Of a DNA stretch of 64,000 nucleotides, positions 46,346 to 59,300 are shown piece after piece (position 1 is the stretch's first letter; every line of letters starts with the position of its first letter). The position numbers were made by a program, and so were the translations under genes. The stretch comes from Stomoxys calcitrans (taxonomy: Eukaryota; Arthropoda; Insecta; Diptera; Muscidae). The notes below the pieces were generated by a model that worked only from the letters and a program-made list of their open reading frames with translations, did not search any database and was not told the DNA's origin. The stretch lies in contig NC_081554.1 of the NCBI RefSeq assembly GCF_963082655.1, positions 60,859,373-60,923,372 of the forward strand. The letters run 5' to 3'.

Positions 46346-47560
46346 CCACTAGGGCACTGGGGACTATTCTAGATATCCGACCCATTGACATACAGATTAA
46401 GTGTGAGGCAGCCACTATGAGACTTAAGGCGATGGAAGAATGGAAGACTGGATTGAGGATGGGAGCAGCTCATACCATCGTGGTATAATCGAGGCGACGA
46501 TAGGAAACCTGGAAGGAAGGATAGAGGTTTCCAATCGGATACCTCAGATAAACCTTGAAGTCGAGTGCGATGCATTGCTGCCATTGGCACAGTCTTGGAT
46601 AGACGAAACTCTAGTATTGCCATCTGGAAGATCATATTACACGGATGGATCAAAGCTAGAGGACAGAATGGGCCTGAGGGTATACATTGAAAACCCAGGG
46701 ACTGAGATCTGTTTAGACCGCCTGACCATAATAGGGTCCGGCAGGCGGAGATCCGGGCGATCACGGAATGCGTCAAGTGGTGTAGTGCTTACGCGAGGAC
46801 GTCGAGTGTGAACATCTCTACCGACAGTGAAATTGCCATAAGGGCAACAACCAGGACGGTAAGGTCATGAACAGCCTTGCAGTGTAAGAAGGAGATTAAT
46901 GCCTTCACTGAGGATGGGACAATCCGTATCGTTTGGGCGCCGTGCCACAACAAAGTAAGGGGAAATGAAAGGGCAGACGATTTGGCTGTAAAGGCCAGTG
47001 GACTGCCGTTAATAAACATAGTTAACCTGAAGCCTTTTGGGTTGCCGCAGTCCGAGTTAAGGAAGTGGGCGACGACAGCGAAACGGTCGGTAGGACGGCG
47101 AAAATCCTATGGGGGCATCCAGATCGTAAGAAGACAAAGCTATAAGTGAAAGGAAGTAAGATGGAGGTCAGTATAGCTATTGGTATTATAACGGGACACA
47201 TAGGACTAGGAGCTCACTTATCTAAAATCGATGCAGCAAGCGATAGCATGTGTAGGGCATGTGGAGAAGATTATGAGACATTGGAGCATTTCCTTTGCCA
47301 TTGCCCGGCTTTAGCGTCTAACAGATACCGGCACTTAGGTGGCGACACAATATCAGAAATGAACCAACTTAGGGGGTTGGTTTTGAAAACAATTAAGGAT
47401 TTTGTAAGTAGCACGGAATTCCTAACTTTAAATTTTCTTTTTAGAGGTTACTTTATAGTTTTTATAGCGCACAACTGGCTTACTGGCTTAGGTCTGTGTC
47501 CATAGTGACATGGGGTGGATTAATATCTGCACCATATTTTCAACCTAACCTAACCGATTC
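46346..47560 (+). pseudogene. LINE family B, RT end, RNase H, zinc knuckle and 3' tail
   Basis: 3' part of a non-LTR element with a decayed frame. In order: TILDIRPIDIQIKCEAATMR (region after RT), then after a frameshift SGRSYYTDGSKLEDRMG (RNase H, first Asp), a further shift, then QAEIRAITECVKW, STDSEIAIRAT, TIRIVWAPCHNKVRGNERAD (His and last Asp), and finally CRACGEDYETLEHFLCHCPA, the CxxC...HxxxxC knuckle. At least three frameshifts. The 3' end is CAACCTAACCTAACC at ~47540-47555, a tail style known from dipteran LINEs. The ~695-bp satellite follows within a few bases. Confidence 0.8.
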
Positions 47561-47561
47561 T

Positions 47562-50500
47562 GTTGGTGCTGGATGAAGCGATACACTTCCCAATTTCCTT
47601 GAAAACTTTAGAGTATTGCTTCAAATTCGCATAATTGATATCCAAAAATTCAAAAAAGCCAACTTGAGTTTGCAATTGCTGGAACTTTCTTAGTTTTGCG
47701 AACTTCGAAATTCTGAGGACACCGTTGGATTCGTGGCGAAAATTTCTTTTCGTAGTGGTGCCAGATGAAGCAATAATGTAACGTTTTCTGTGAAAAACAT
47801 CGAAAAACCCAATTTTTTTTTGGCGTAAAAATTCAACGCTGTTTTCAAGGTTAACAACGCTGTAACTCCTTCCTTTTTTCGAATTTTAAAAATTTTTTAG
47901 AATTCCGCAGTTCGAAATTCGAAGACAATTCGTTCAATAGACAAAATTACTTAAATTTTAACATTTTATTTTTTTTGCATTTTTTTAGCAAAGGCTAACC
48001 CCTTATGAAAATTTTCAATTTTCGATGCGCAAAAATTTTTCGAGTTGAATATACAGTATTGAAGGTTATGTCAAAAAATTCGGATAAGTGCAACTCCCAT
48101 GATTTTTATTCAAAAAACAAGCTCAAAATCGCATAATTAATATTGGAAAAATGGTAAAAAAATCGAGGTGAGTTTGAAATTGGTGTAACATATTTAGTTT
48201 TGCGAATTTCAAACTTCTGAGGACACCGTTGGATTCGTCAAGAAAATCTCTTTCCGTAGTAGTGCTGGACGAAGGAATAACCTCTCCTATTTCCTTGAAA
48301 ACTTTAGAGTATTGCTTCAAAATCGCATAATTGATATTCAAAACTTCAAAAAACCAACGTGAGCTTGCTACTGCTGTAACTTCCTCAGTTTTGCGAACTT
48401 TACAATTTGTCGAACACCGTTGTATTGTAACGAAAATCCCTTTTCGTAGAGGTGTTGCATAAAGCGATACTGTAAAGGTTGCTATGCAAAACATAACAAA
48501 AACCAATTTATTTTCGTAAAACTTCAAAGTCGTTTTAAATCCTACAACGCTGTAACTCCTTCATTTTTTCGAATTTTGAAAATTTTTTAGCATTCTGCAG
48601 TTCGAAATTCGAAGACAATTCGTTCAATAGACAAAATTACTTAAATTTTAACATTTTATTTTTTTTGCATTTTTTTAGCAAAAAATTTTCAATTTTCGAT
48701 GCTCAAAAATTTTTCGAGTTGAATATACAGTATTGAAGGTTATGGCAAAAAATTCGGATAAGAGCAACTCCCATGATTTTTATTCAAAAAACAAGCTCAA
48801 AATCGCATAATTAATATTGGAAAAATGGTAAAAAAATCGAGGTGAGTTTGAAATTGGTGTAACATATTTAGTTTTGCGAATTTCAAACTTCTGAGGACAC
48901 CGTTGGATTCGTGGCGAAAATCTCTTTCCGTAATAGTGCTGGATGAAGCAGTACTCTTTCCTATTTCCTTGAAAACTTTAGAGTATTGCTTCAAATTCGC
49001 ATAATTGATATCCAAAAATTCAAAAAAGCCAACTTGAGTTTGCAATTGCTGGAAATTTCTTAGTTTTGCGAACTTCGAAATTCTGAGGACACCGTTGGAT
49101 TCGTGGCGAAAATCTCTTTTCGTAGTGGTGCCAGATGAAGCAATAATGTAACGTTTTCTGTGAAAAACATCGAAAAACCCAAATTTTTTTTGGCGTAAAA
49201 ATTCAAGGTCGTTTTCAAGGTCAAAAACGCTGTAACTCCTTCATTTTTTCGAATTTTGAAAATTTTTTAGCATTCCGCAGTTCGAAATTCGAAGACAATT
49301 CGTTCAATAGACAAAATTACTTAAATTTTAACATTTTATTTTTTTTTGCATTTTTTTAGCAAAGGCTAACCCCTTATGAAAATTTTCAATTTTCGATGCG
49401 CAAAAATTTTTCGAGTTGAATATACAGTATTGAAGGTTATGGCAAAAAATTCGGATAAGTGCAACTCCCATGATTTTTATTCAAAAAACAAGCTCAAAAT
49501 CGCATAATTAATATTGGAAAAATGGTAAAAAAAAATCGAGGTGAGTTTGAAATTGGTGTAACATATTTAGTTTTGCGAATTTCAAACTTCTGAGGACACC
49601 GTTGGATTTGTCAAGAAAATCTCTTTCCGTAATAGTGCTGGATGATGCAATACACTTTCCTATTTCCTTAAAAACTTTAGAGTATTGCTTCAAATTCGCA
49701 TAATTGATATCCAAAAATTGAAAAAAGCCAACTTGAGTTTGCAATTGCTGGAACTTTCTTAGTTTTGCGAACTTCGAAATTATGAGGACACCGTTGGATT
49801 CGTGACGAAAATCTCTTTTCGTAGTGGTGCCAGATGAAGCAATAATGTAACGTTTTCTGTGAAAAACATCGAAAAACCCAAATTTTTTTGGCGTAAAAAT
49901 TCAAGGTCGTTTTCAAGGTCAAAAACGCTGTAACTCCTTCATTTTTTCTAATTTTGAAAATTTTTTAGCATTCCGCAGTTCGAAATTCGAAGACAATTCG
50001 TTCAATAGACAAAATTACTTAAATTTTAACATTTTATTTTTTTTTGCATTTTTTTAGCAAAGGCTAACCCCTTATGAAAATTTTCAATTTTCGATGCGCA
50101 AAAATTTTTCGAGTTGGATATACAGTATTGAAGGTTATGGCAAAAAATTTGATAAGTGCAACTCCCATGATTTTTATTCAAAAAACAAGCTCAAAATCGC
50201 ATAATTAATATTGGAAAAATGGTAAAAAAAATCGAGGTGAGTTTGAAATTGGTGTAACATATTTAGTTTTGCGAATTTCAAACTTCTGAGGACACCGTTG
50301 GATTTGTCAAGAAAATCCTTTCCGTAATGGTGCTGGACAAAGCAATACTCTTTCCTATTTCCTTGAAAACTTTGGACTATTGCTTCAAAATCGTATAATT
50401 TATATCCAAAAAATTAAAAAAAAACCAACTTGAGTTTGCATTTGCTGTAACTTCCTTAGTCTTGCAAATTTCACAATTTTTCAGACACCGTTGTATTCGT

Positions 50501-53500
50501 GAGGAAAATATCTTTGCGTGGTGGTGCTAGATGAAGCAATGTGTAACGTTTTGTATGAAAAACATCTCAAAAACCAAATCTTTTTTGGCATAAAAATTCA
50601 AGATCGTTTTCAAGGTCAAAAACGCTATAACTCCTTCATTTTTTCGAATTTCGATAATTTTCCACCATTCCGCAGTTCGAAATGCGAAGACAATTCGTTT
50701 AATAGGTAAAATTACTTAAATTTTCGGAATTAATTTTTTTTGCATTTTTTTAGCAAAGGCTAACATTTATGAAAATTTTCAATTTTTGATGCAAAAAAAA
50801 TTTTTCGAGTTGAGTATACAGTATTGAAGATTATGGCAACAAATTCGGATTAGTGCAACTCCCATGATTTTTATTCAAAAAACAAGCTTAAAATCGCATA
50901 ATTAATATCGGAAAAATGGTAAAAAAAATCGAGGTTGGTTTGAAATTGTTGTAACATCTTTAGTTTTGCGAATTTCAAACTTCTGAGGACACCGTTGGAT
51001 TTGTCTAGAAAATCCCTTTCCGCAATGGTGCTGGATGAAGCAATACTCTTTCCTATTTCCTTGAAAACTTTAGAGTATTGCTTCAAATTCGCATAATTGA
51101 TATCCAAAAATTCAAAAAAGCCAACTTGAGTTTGCAATTGCTGGAAATTTCTTAGATTTGCGAACTTCGAAATTCTGAGGACACCGTTGGATTCGTGGCG
51201 AAAATCTCTTTTCGTAGTGGTGCCAGATGAAGCAATAATGTAACGTTTTCTGTGAAAAACATCGAAAAACCCAAATTTTTTTGGCGTAAAAATTCAAGGT
51301 CGTTTTCAAGGTCAAAAACGCTGTAACTCCTTCATTTTTTCGAATTTTGAAAATTTTTTAGCATTCCGCAGTTCGAAATTCAAAGACAATTCGTTCAATA
51401 GACAAAATTACTTAAATTTTAACATTTTATTTTTTTTTGCATTTTTTTAGCAAAGGCTAACCCCTTATGAAAATTTTCAATTTTCGATGCGCAAAAATTT
51501 TTCGAGTTGAATATACAGTATTGAAGGTTATGGCAAAAAATTCGGATAAGTGCAACTCCCATGATTTTTATTCAAAAAACAAGCTCAAAATCGCATAATT
51601 AATATTGGAAAAATGGTAAAAAAAAATCGAGGTGAGTTTGAAATTGGTGTAACATATTTAGTTTTGCGAATTTCAAACTTCTGAGGACACCGTTGGATTT
51701 GTCAAGAAAATCTCTTTCCGTAATAGTGCTGGATGATGCAATACACTTTCCTATTTCCTTAAAAACTTTAGAGTATTGCTTCAAATTCGCATAATTGATA
51801 TCCAAAAATTGAAAAAAGCCAACTTGAGTTTGCAATTGCTGGAACTTTCTTAGTTTTGCGAACTTCGAAATTATGAGGACACCGTTGGATTCGTGACGAA
51901 AATCTCTTTTCGTAGTGGTGCCAGATGAAGCAATAATGTAACGTTTTCTGTGAAAAACATCGAAAAACCCAAATTTTTTTGGCGTAAAAATTCAAGGTCG
52001 TTTTCAAGGTCAAAAACGCTGTAACTCCTTCATTTTTTCGAATTTTGAAAATTTTTTAGCATTCCGCAGTTCGAAATTCGAAGACAATTCGTTCAATAGA
52101 CAAAATTACTTAAATTTTAACATTTTATTTTTTTTTGCATTTTTTTAGCAAAGGCTAACCCCTTATGAAAATTTTCAATTTTCGATGCGCAAAAATTTTT
52201 CGAGTTGAATATACAGTATTGAAGGTTATGGCAAAAAATTCTGATAAGTGCAACTCCCATGATTTTTATTCAAAAAACAAGCTCAAAATCGCATAATTAA
52301 TATTGGAAAAATGGTAAAAAAAATCGAGGTGAGTTTGAAATTGGTGTAACATATTTAGTTTTGCGAATTTCAAACTTCTGAGGACACCGTTGGATTTGTC
52401 AAGAAAATCCTTTCCGTAATGGTGCTGGACAAAGCAATACTCTTTCCTATTTCCTTGAAAACTTTGGACTATTGCTTCAAAATCGTATAATTTATATCCA
52501 AAAAATTAAAAAAAAACCAACTTGAGTTTGCATTTGCTGTAACTTCCTTAGTCTTGCAAATTTCACAATTTTTCAGACACCGTTGTATTCGTGAGGAAAA
52601 TATCTTTGCGTGGTGGTGCTAGATGAAGCAATGTGTAACGTTTTGTATGAAAAACATCTCAAAAACCAAATCTTTTTTGGCATAAAAATTCAAGATCGTT
52701 TTCAAGGTCAAAAACGCTATAACTCCTTCATTTTTTCGAATTTCGATAATTTTCCACCATTCCGCAGTTCGAAATGCGAAGACAATTCGTTTAATAGGTA
52801 AAATTACTTAAATTTTCGGAATTAATTTTTTTTGCATTTTTTTAGCAAAGGCTAACATTTATGAAAATTTTCAATTTTTGATGCAAAAAAAATTTTTCGA
52901 GTTGAGTATACAGTATTGAAGATTATGGCAACAAATTCGGATTAGTGCAACTCCCATGATTTTTATTCAAAAAACAAGCTTAAAATCGCATAATTAATAT
53001 CGGAAAAATGGTAAAAAAATCGAGGTTGGTTTGAAATTGTTGTAACATCTTTAGTTTTGCGAATTTCAAACTTCTGAGGACACCGTTGGATTTGTCTAGA
53101 AAATCCCTTTCCGCAATGGTGCTGGATGAAGCAATACTCTTTCCTATTTCCTTGAAAACTTTAGAGTATTGCTTCAAATTCGCATAATTGATATCCAAAA
53201 ATTCAAAAAAGCCAACTTGAGTTTGCAATTGCTGGAAATTTCTTAGATTTGCGAACTTCGAAATTCTGAGGACACCGTTGGATTCGTGGCGAAAATCTCT
53301 TTTCGTAGTGGTGCCAGATGAAGCAATAATGTAACGTTTTCTGTGAAAAACATCGAAAAACCCAAATTTTTTTGGCGTAAAAATTCAAGGTCGTTTTCAA
53401 GGTCAAAAACGCTGTAACTCCTTCATTTTTTCGAATTTTGAAAATTTTTTAGCATTCCGCAGTTCGAAATTCGAAGACAATTCGTTCAATAGACAAAATT

Positions 53501-55197
53501 ACTTAAATTTTAACATTTTATTTTTTTTTGCATTTTTTTAGCAAAGGCTAACCCCTTATGAAAATTTTCAATTTTCGATGCGCAAAAATTTTTCGAGTTG
53601 AATATACAGTATTGAAGGTTATGGCAAAAAATTCTGATAAGTGCAACTCCCATGATTTTTATTCAAAAAACAAGCTCAAAATCGCATAATTAATATTGGA
53701 AAAATGGTAAAAAAAATCGAGGTGAGTTTGAAATTGGTGTAACATATTTAGTTTTGCGAATTTCAAACTTCTGAGGACACCATTGGATTTGTCAAGAAAA
53801 TCCTTTCCGTAATGGTGCTGGACAAAGCAATACTCTTTCTTATTTCCTTGAAAACTTTAGAGTATTGCTTCAAATTCGCATAATTGATATCCAAAAATTC
53901 AAAAAAGCCAACTTGAGTTTGCAATTGCTGGAACTTTCTTAGTTTTGCGAACTTCGAAATTCTGAGGACACCGTTGGATTCGTGGCGAAAATCTCTTTTC
54001 GTAGTGGTGCCAGATGAAGCAATAATGTAACGTTTTCTGTGAAAAACATCGAAAAACCCAAACTTTTTTGGCGTAAAAATCAAGGTCGTTTTCAAGGTCA
54101 AAAACGCTGTAACTCCTTCATTTTTTCGAATTTTGAAAATTTTTTAGCATTCCGCAGTTCGAAATTCGAAGACAATTCGTTCAATAGACAAAATTACTTA
54201 AATTTTAACATTTTATTTTTTTGCATTTTTTTAGCAAAGGCTAACCCCTTATGAAAATTTTCAATTTTCGATGCGCAAAAATTTTTCGAGTTGAATATAC
54301 AGTATTGAAGGTTATGGCAAAAAATTCTGATAAGTGCAACTCCCATGATTTTTATTCAAAAAACAAGCTCAAAATCGCATAATTAATATTGGAAAAATGG
54401 TAAAAAAAATCGAGGTGAGTTTGAAATTGGTGTAACATATTTAGTTTTGCGAATTTCAAACTTCTGAGGACACCGTTGGATTCGTCAAGAAAATCTCTTT
54501 CCGTAGTAGTGCTAGACGAAGGAATAACCTCTCCTATTTCCTTGAAAACTATAGAGTATTTCTTCAAAATCGCATAATTGATATTCAAAACTTCAAAAAA
54601 CCAACGTGAGCTTGCAACTGCTGTAACTTCCTCAGTTTTGCGAACTTTACAAGTTGTCGGACACCGTTGGATTTGTGACGAAAATTTCTTTTCGTAGAGG
54701 TGTTGCATAAAGCGATACTGTAACGGTTGCTATGCAAAACATGGCAAAAACCAATATATTTTAGGCGTAAAAATATGAAGACGTTTTCAAGACCAATAAC
54801 GCTGTAACTTCTTTATTTTTTCGAATTTCGAAAATTTTTAAGCATTCCGTAGTTCGAAATTCGAAGACTATTCGTTAAGTAAGCAGTATTACTTAAAATT
54901 TCACATTTCATTATTTTTTGAATTTTATTAGCAAAGGCTAACCCCTTAAGAAAATTTTAAATTTTTGATGCGAAAAGATATTTCGAGTTGAGTATACACT
55001 ATTGAAGATTATGGTAAAAAACTCGGTTAAGTGCAATTCCTATGTTTTTTCTTTGAAAAACAAACTCAAAATCGCATAAATTATATCCGAAAAAAGTTTA
55101 AGAAATCAAATTTCATTTTTTGATGCGAAAATATCTTTTGAGTTGAATAAACAGTATTATAGTTTATGGCAAACAACTCGGTTTAGTGCAACCCCTA
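47562..55197 (+). repeat. ~695-bp satellite array, left arm (orientation 1, ~11 units)
   Basis: Unit landmark GAGTTGAATATACAGTATTG recurs at about 48042, 48717, 49415, 50113, 50812, 51505, 52203, 52904, 53596 and 54289, a ~675-701-bp period. Each unit has two related ~180-bp halves (each with GTGTCCTCAGAA in reverse and GCAAAACTAA in reverse) plus a third ~300-bp part (AAGGCTAACCCCTTATG, TTACTTAAATTTTAACA, ACGCTGTAACTCCTTC). AT-rich; open frames of 60-130 codons recur but are unit-phase artefacts with no domain. The first unit starts at TTGGTGCTGGATGAAGCG. Diverged units lie at the right end (54.7-55.2 kb). Confidence 0.85.
49501..53682 (+). repeat. Higher-order repeat: two 2,091-bp copies of a three-unit block
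   Basis: 49501-51591 and 51592-53682 match position for position at a constant offset of 2,091. Within each block the three ~695-bp units differ from one another, but corresponding units are nearly identical, including the unusual CGTGGTGGTGCTAGATGAAG unit at 50518/52610. Similarity continues part-way into the flanks. Confidence 0.85.
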
Positions 55198-55329
55198 TGA
55201 AGAAAGAGAATGAACAACCTAATATACTACTTTCCATGGAATAAATAAAACAGAACATAGTTTGTTTTCGAAATTTGGTTTATTGTATAAAAAGAAAAAA
55301 TATTTTTTTCATTCGTTGTAAAACTCTTA

Positions 55330-55845
55330 ATGTAATAACAGATTATGGGCCCAGAACTTCTTTGGCAAACAAGAGTGTGTTTAAAGAAGACATCTCGTTT
55401 TCTCATCTATGGCACGGTTCATTCTTTCGGATACACCATTTTGCTGAGGTGAATATTGTACCGTCATTTGATGATAAATGCCGTTGTCAATCATTATCTG
55501 CTTCATTCTTCCATTGCAAAATTCTGTGCCGTTGTCGCTTCTTACGGATTTAATTTTTCTTCCTGTTTGATCTTCAGCATAATTCTTGAATTCAACAAAT
55601 TTATCGCAATTTCAAATTTCCGCTTCATTAAATAGATAAATTATTTTCTAGAGAAATGGTAGATAAATGTTAGAATATATTGCGAACCACCAATTGAGGA
55701 TGTCTCCATTGGACCATAATGATCGTTGGTTATTTCACATTGATTTACACCTATAACATCTCATGAAGCCATTTTTCTTAACGTTTAATTATCCATATGG
55801 CCGATTCGCTTATGCCACAAATTGCTTTCTTCTGCTTTTCTTTCA
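55330..55845 (-). pseudogene. Copia-like pre-integrase and integrase fragment
   Basis: On the - strand: LWHKRIGHM (pre-integrase His-His region), then GPMETSSIGGSQYILTFI and HFSRK (first part of the integrase core), then VRSDNGTEFCNGRMK (second catalytic Asp) and YSPQQNGVSERMNRAI, the block with the catalytic Glu. Stops and frameshifts, including the Asp normally found after LTFI, which is lost. Not functional. Confidence 0.8.
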
Positions 55846-55854
55846 GATATCATA

Positions 55855-56205
55855 CATTTGGATTACAAGCTTCAATTTGCAAATGGATTTTCTGATGCAG
55901 ATTGGTCAAGTGTCCTTGATGAATGGAAGTCCACTTCAGGTCACATTTTCATGTTTTAGAATGGGAGTATTTCTTGGAAAAAAGCCAACCACAGCGTTAC
56001 CAACAACTGAAATAGAATATATGGCTGTAACAGCCTCTGCTCCAGAAGCATTAAGGTTGGGAACCTTGTTCAAAGAATTGAGAAACGATAAGAAATAAGC
56101 TATCGAATACATTAACACCAATGATATGGTCGCCAATATCCTTACGAAACCTTTATCAAGATTAAGACACTTGCATTGCTGTGAGCCGATGGGATAAGGA
56201 GTTCA
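55855..56205 (+). pseudogene. Copia-like RNase H fragment
   Basis: Gly-Phe-Ser-Asp-Ala-Asp-Trp block (GFSDADW), then EWKSTSGHIFMF, KKPTTALPTTEIEYMAVTAS (with the catalytic Glu region) and YINTNDMVANILTKPLSRLR near the end of pol. Frameshifts, and a deletion before EYINTND. It runs directly into the 3' LTR piece. Confidence 0.8.
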
Positions 56206-56345
56206 ATCTATTGGGGGTTTTGAAGAAGAGAATGAACAATCAAATAATAATTAATTGAATAATTAAAACAGTACATAGTTTGTTTGCATTTGTAAATTTG
56301 TCGTATTGTACAGAAAGAAAAAATAAATATTAATATAATAACAAT

Positions 56346-59300
56346 ACTCAACTGGAAGAGTTTTTCTCATCAAAGATTGAAAAGCTTCATAAGGGGGTAG
56401 CCTTTGCTTAAAAATAGAAAAAAAGTAATGGGAAAGTAATTCTATTTATTTTATGAACAGTGTTCGAATTTCAAACTGCGAAATGCTTGAAAATGTTCGA
56501 AATTCAATAAAATAACGGAGATACTGCGTTTGAGGCCATAAAAACGATTGTAAAATTTTACGCCAGAAAAATTGGTTTTTTGCGATGTTTTTCATAGCAA
56601 ACTTTACAGAATTGCTACATCCAGCAATACTGCGGAAAGAGAGTTTCTTCACAAATCCAACTGTGCGCTCAGAATTTTGAAGTTCGTAAAACTAAAGAAG
56701 TTACAGAAATTTCAAATGTAATTTGATTTTTTTACTTTTTTCGGATATAATTTTTGCAATTTTGAGCTTATTTTTTGAAGAACAAACATAGGAGTTTCAA
56801 CAAACCGAGTTTTTTGCCATAACCTTCAATACTGTATACTAAACTCGAAAATTTTTTTCGCATCAAAAATTGAAAATTTTCATAAGGGGTTGGCCTTTGC
56901 TAAAAAACATCAAAAAATATAAAATGTAAAAATTTAAGTAATTCTGTTTATTTAACGAATAGTCTTCGAATTTCGAACTACGGAATGCTTAAAATTTTTC
57001 GAAAAAATGAAGGAGTTATAGTGTTTTTGACCTTGAAAACGACCTTGAATTTTCACACCAAAAAAAATTGGTTTTTGAGATGTTTTTCAAAGAAAACTTT
57101 ACATTATGGCTTCATCTAGCAGCGCCACGAATCTAACGGTGTCCTCAGAATTTCGAAGTTCGCAAAACTAAGAAAGTTCCAGCAATTGCAAACTCAAGTT
57201 GGCTTTTTTCAATTTTTTGATATCAATTATGCGAATTTGAAGCAATACTCTAAAGTTTTCAAGGAAATAGGAAAGAGTATTGCTTCATCCAGCACTATTA
57301 CGGAAATAGATTTTCTTGACGAATCCAACGGTGTCCTCAGAAGTTTGAAATTCGCAAAACTAAATATGTTACACCAATTTCAAACTCACTTCGATTTTTT
57401 TTTACCATTTTTCCAATATTAATTATGCGATTTTGAACTTGTTTTTGTAATAAAAATCATGGGAGTTGCACTTATCCGAATTTTTTGCCATAACCTTCAA
57501 TACTGTATATTCAACTCGAAAAATTTTTGCGCATCGAAAATTGAAAATTTTCATAAGGGGGTAGCCTTTGCTTAAAAATAGAAAAAAAAAAAATAATGAG
57601 AAAGTAATTCTGTTTATTTTATGAACAGTCTTCGAATTTCGAACTGCGAAATGCTTGAAAATTTTCGAAATTCAATGAAATAAAGAAGATACTGCGTTTG
57701 AGGCCATAAAAATGATTGTAAAATTTTACGCTACAAAAATTGGTTTGTTGCGACGTTTTTCATAGAAAACTTTACAGAATTGCTACATCCAGCAATACTG
57801 CGGAAAGAGAGTTTCTTCACAAATCCAAATGTGCGCTCAGAATTTTGAAGTTCGTAAAACTAAAGAAGTTACAGAAATTTCAAATGTAACTTGATTTTTT
57901 AACCATTCTTCGGATATAATTTTTGCAATTTTGAGCTTATTTTTTGGAGAATAAACATAGGAGTTTCACTAAACCGAGTTTTTTGCCATAACCTTCAATA
58001 CTGTATATTCAACTCGAAAAATTTTTTCGCATCAAAAATTGAAAATTTTCATAAGGGGTTAGCCTTTGCTAAAAAACATCAAAAAATATAAAATGTAAAA
58101 ATTTAAGTAATTCTGTTTATTTAACGAATAGTCTTCGAATTTCGAACTACGGAATGCTTAAAATTTTTCGAAAAAATGAAGGAGTTATAGTGTTTTTGAC
58201 CTAGAAAACGACCTTGAATTTTCACACCAAAAAAAATTTGGTTTTTGAGATGTTTTTCAAAGAAAACTTTACATTATGGCTTCATCTAGCAGCACTACGG
58301 AAAGAGATTTTCGCCACGAATTTAACGGTGTCCTCAGAATTTTTAAGTTCGCAAAACTAAGGATGTTACAACAATTTCAAACCAACCTCGATTTTTTTTA
58401 CCATTTTTCCGATATTAATTATGCGATTTTAAGCTTGTTTTTTGAATAAAAATCATGGGAGTTGCACTAATCCGAATTTGTTGCCATAATCTTCAATACT
58501 GTATACTCAACTCGAAAAATTTTTTTGCATCAAAAATTGAAAATTTTCATAAGGGGTTAGCCTTTGCTAAAAAAAATGCAAAAAAAATTAATTCCGAAAA
58601 TTTAAGTAATTTTACCTATTAAACGAATTGTCTTCGCATTTCGAACTGCGGAATGGTGGAAAATTATCGAAATTCGAAAAAATGAAGGAGTTATAGCGTT
58701 TTTGACCTTGAAAACGATCTTGAATTTTTATGCCAAAAAAGATTTGGTTTTTGAGATGTTTTTCATACAAAACGTTACACATTGCTTCATCTAGCACCAC
58801 CACGCAAAGATATTTTCCTCACGAATACAACGGTGTCTGAAAAATTGTGAAATTTGCAAGACTAAGGAAGTTACAGCAAATGCAAACTCAAGTTGGTTTT
58901 TTTTTAATTTTTTGGATATAAATTATACGATTTTGAAGCAATAGTCCAAAGTTTTCAAGGAAATAGGAAAGAGTATTGCTTTGTCCAGCACCATTACGGA
59001 AAGGATTTTCTTGACAAATCCAATGGTGTCCTCAGGATTTTGAAATTCCCAAAACTAAAGATGTTTAAGCAATTTCAAACTCATCTCGATTTTTTTACCA
59101 TTTTTCCAATATTAATTATGCGATTTTGAGCTTGTTTTTTGAAGAAAAAACATAGTAGTTGTACTAATCCAATTTTTTTGCCATAATCTTCAATACTGTA
59201 AACTCAACTCGAAAAATTTTTTCGCATCAAAAATTGAAAATTTTCATAAGGGCCTTTGCAAAAAAAGGAAAAAAAAATAAAATGTGAAATTTTAAGTAAT

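Larger units (their letters stand above)
55198..56345. mobile_element. Copia-like LTR retrotransposon, rearranged and truncated
   Basis: TGAAGAAAGAGAATGAACAA at 55198 and TGAAGAAGAGAATGAACAAT at 56221 start two partial, same-orientation LTR pieces (each also with ACATAGTTTGTTT and AGAAAAAATA). A polypurine-like TTGGGGGT precedes the second. Between them an integrase segment on the - strand and an RNase H segment on the + strand give a pol that points both ways, so the interior has been inverted or joined. It separates the two satellite arms. Confidence 0.7.
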
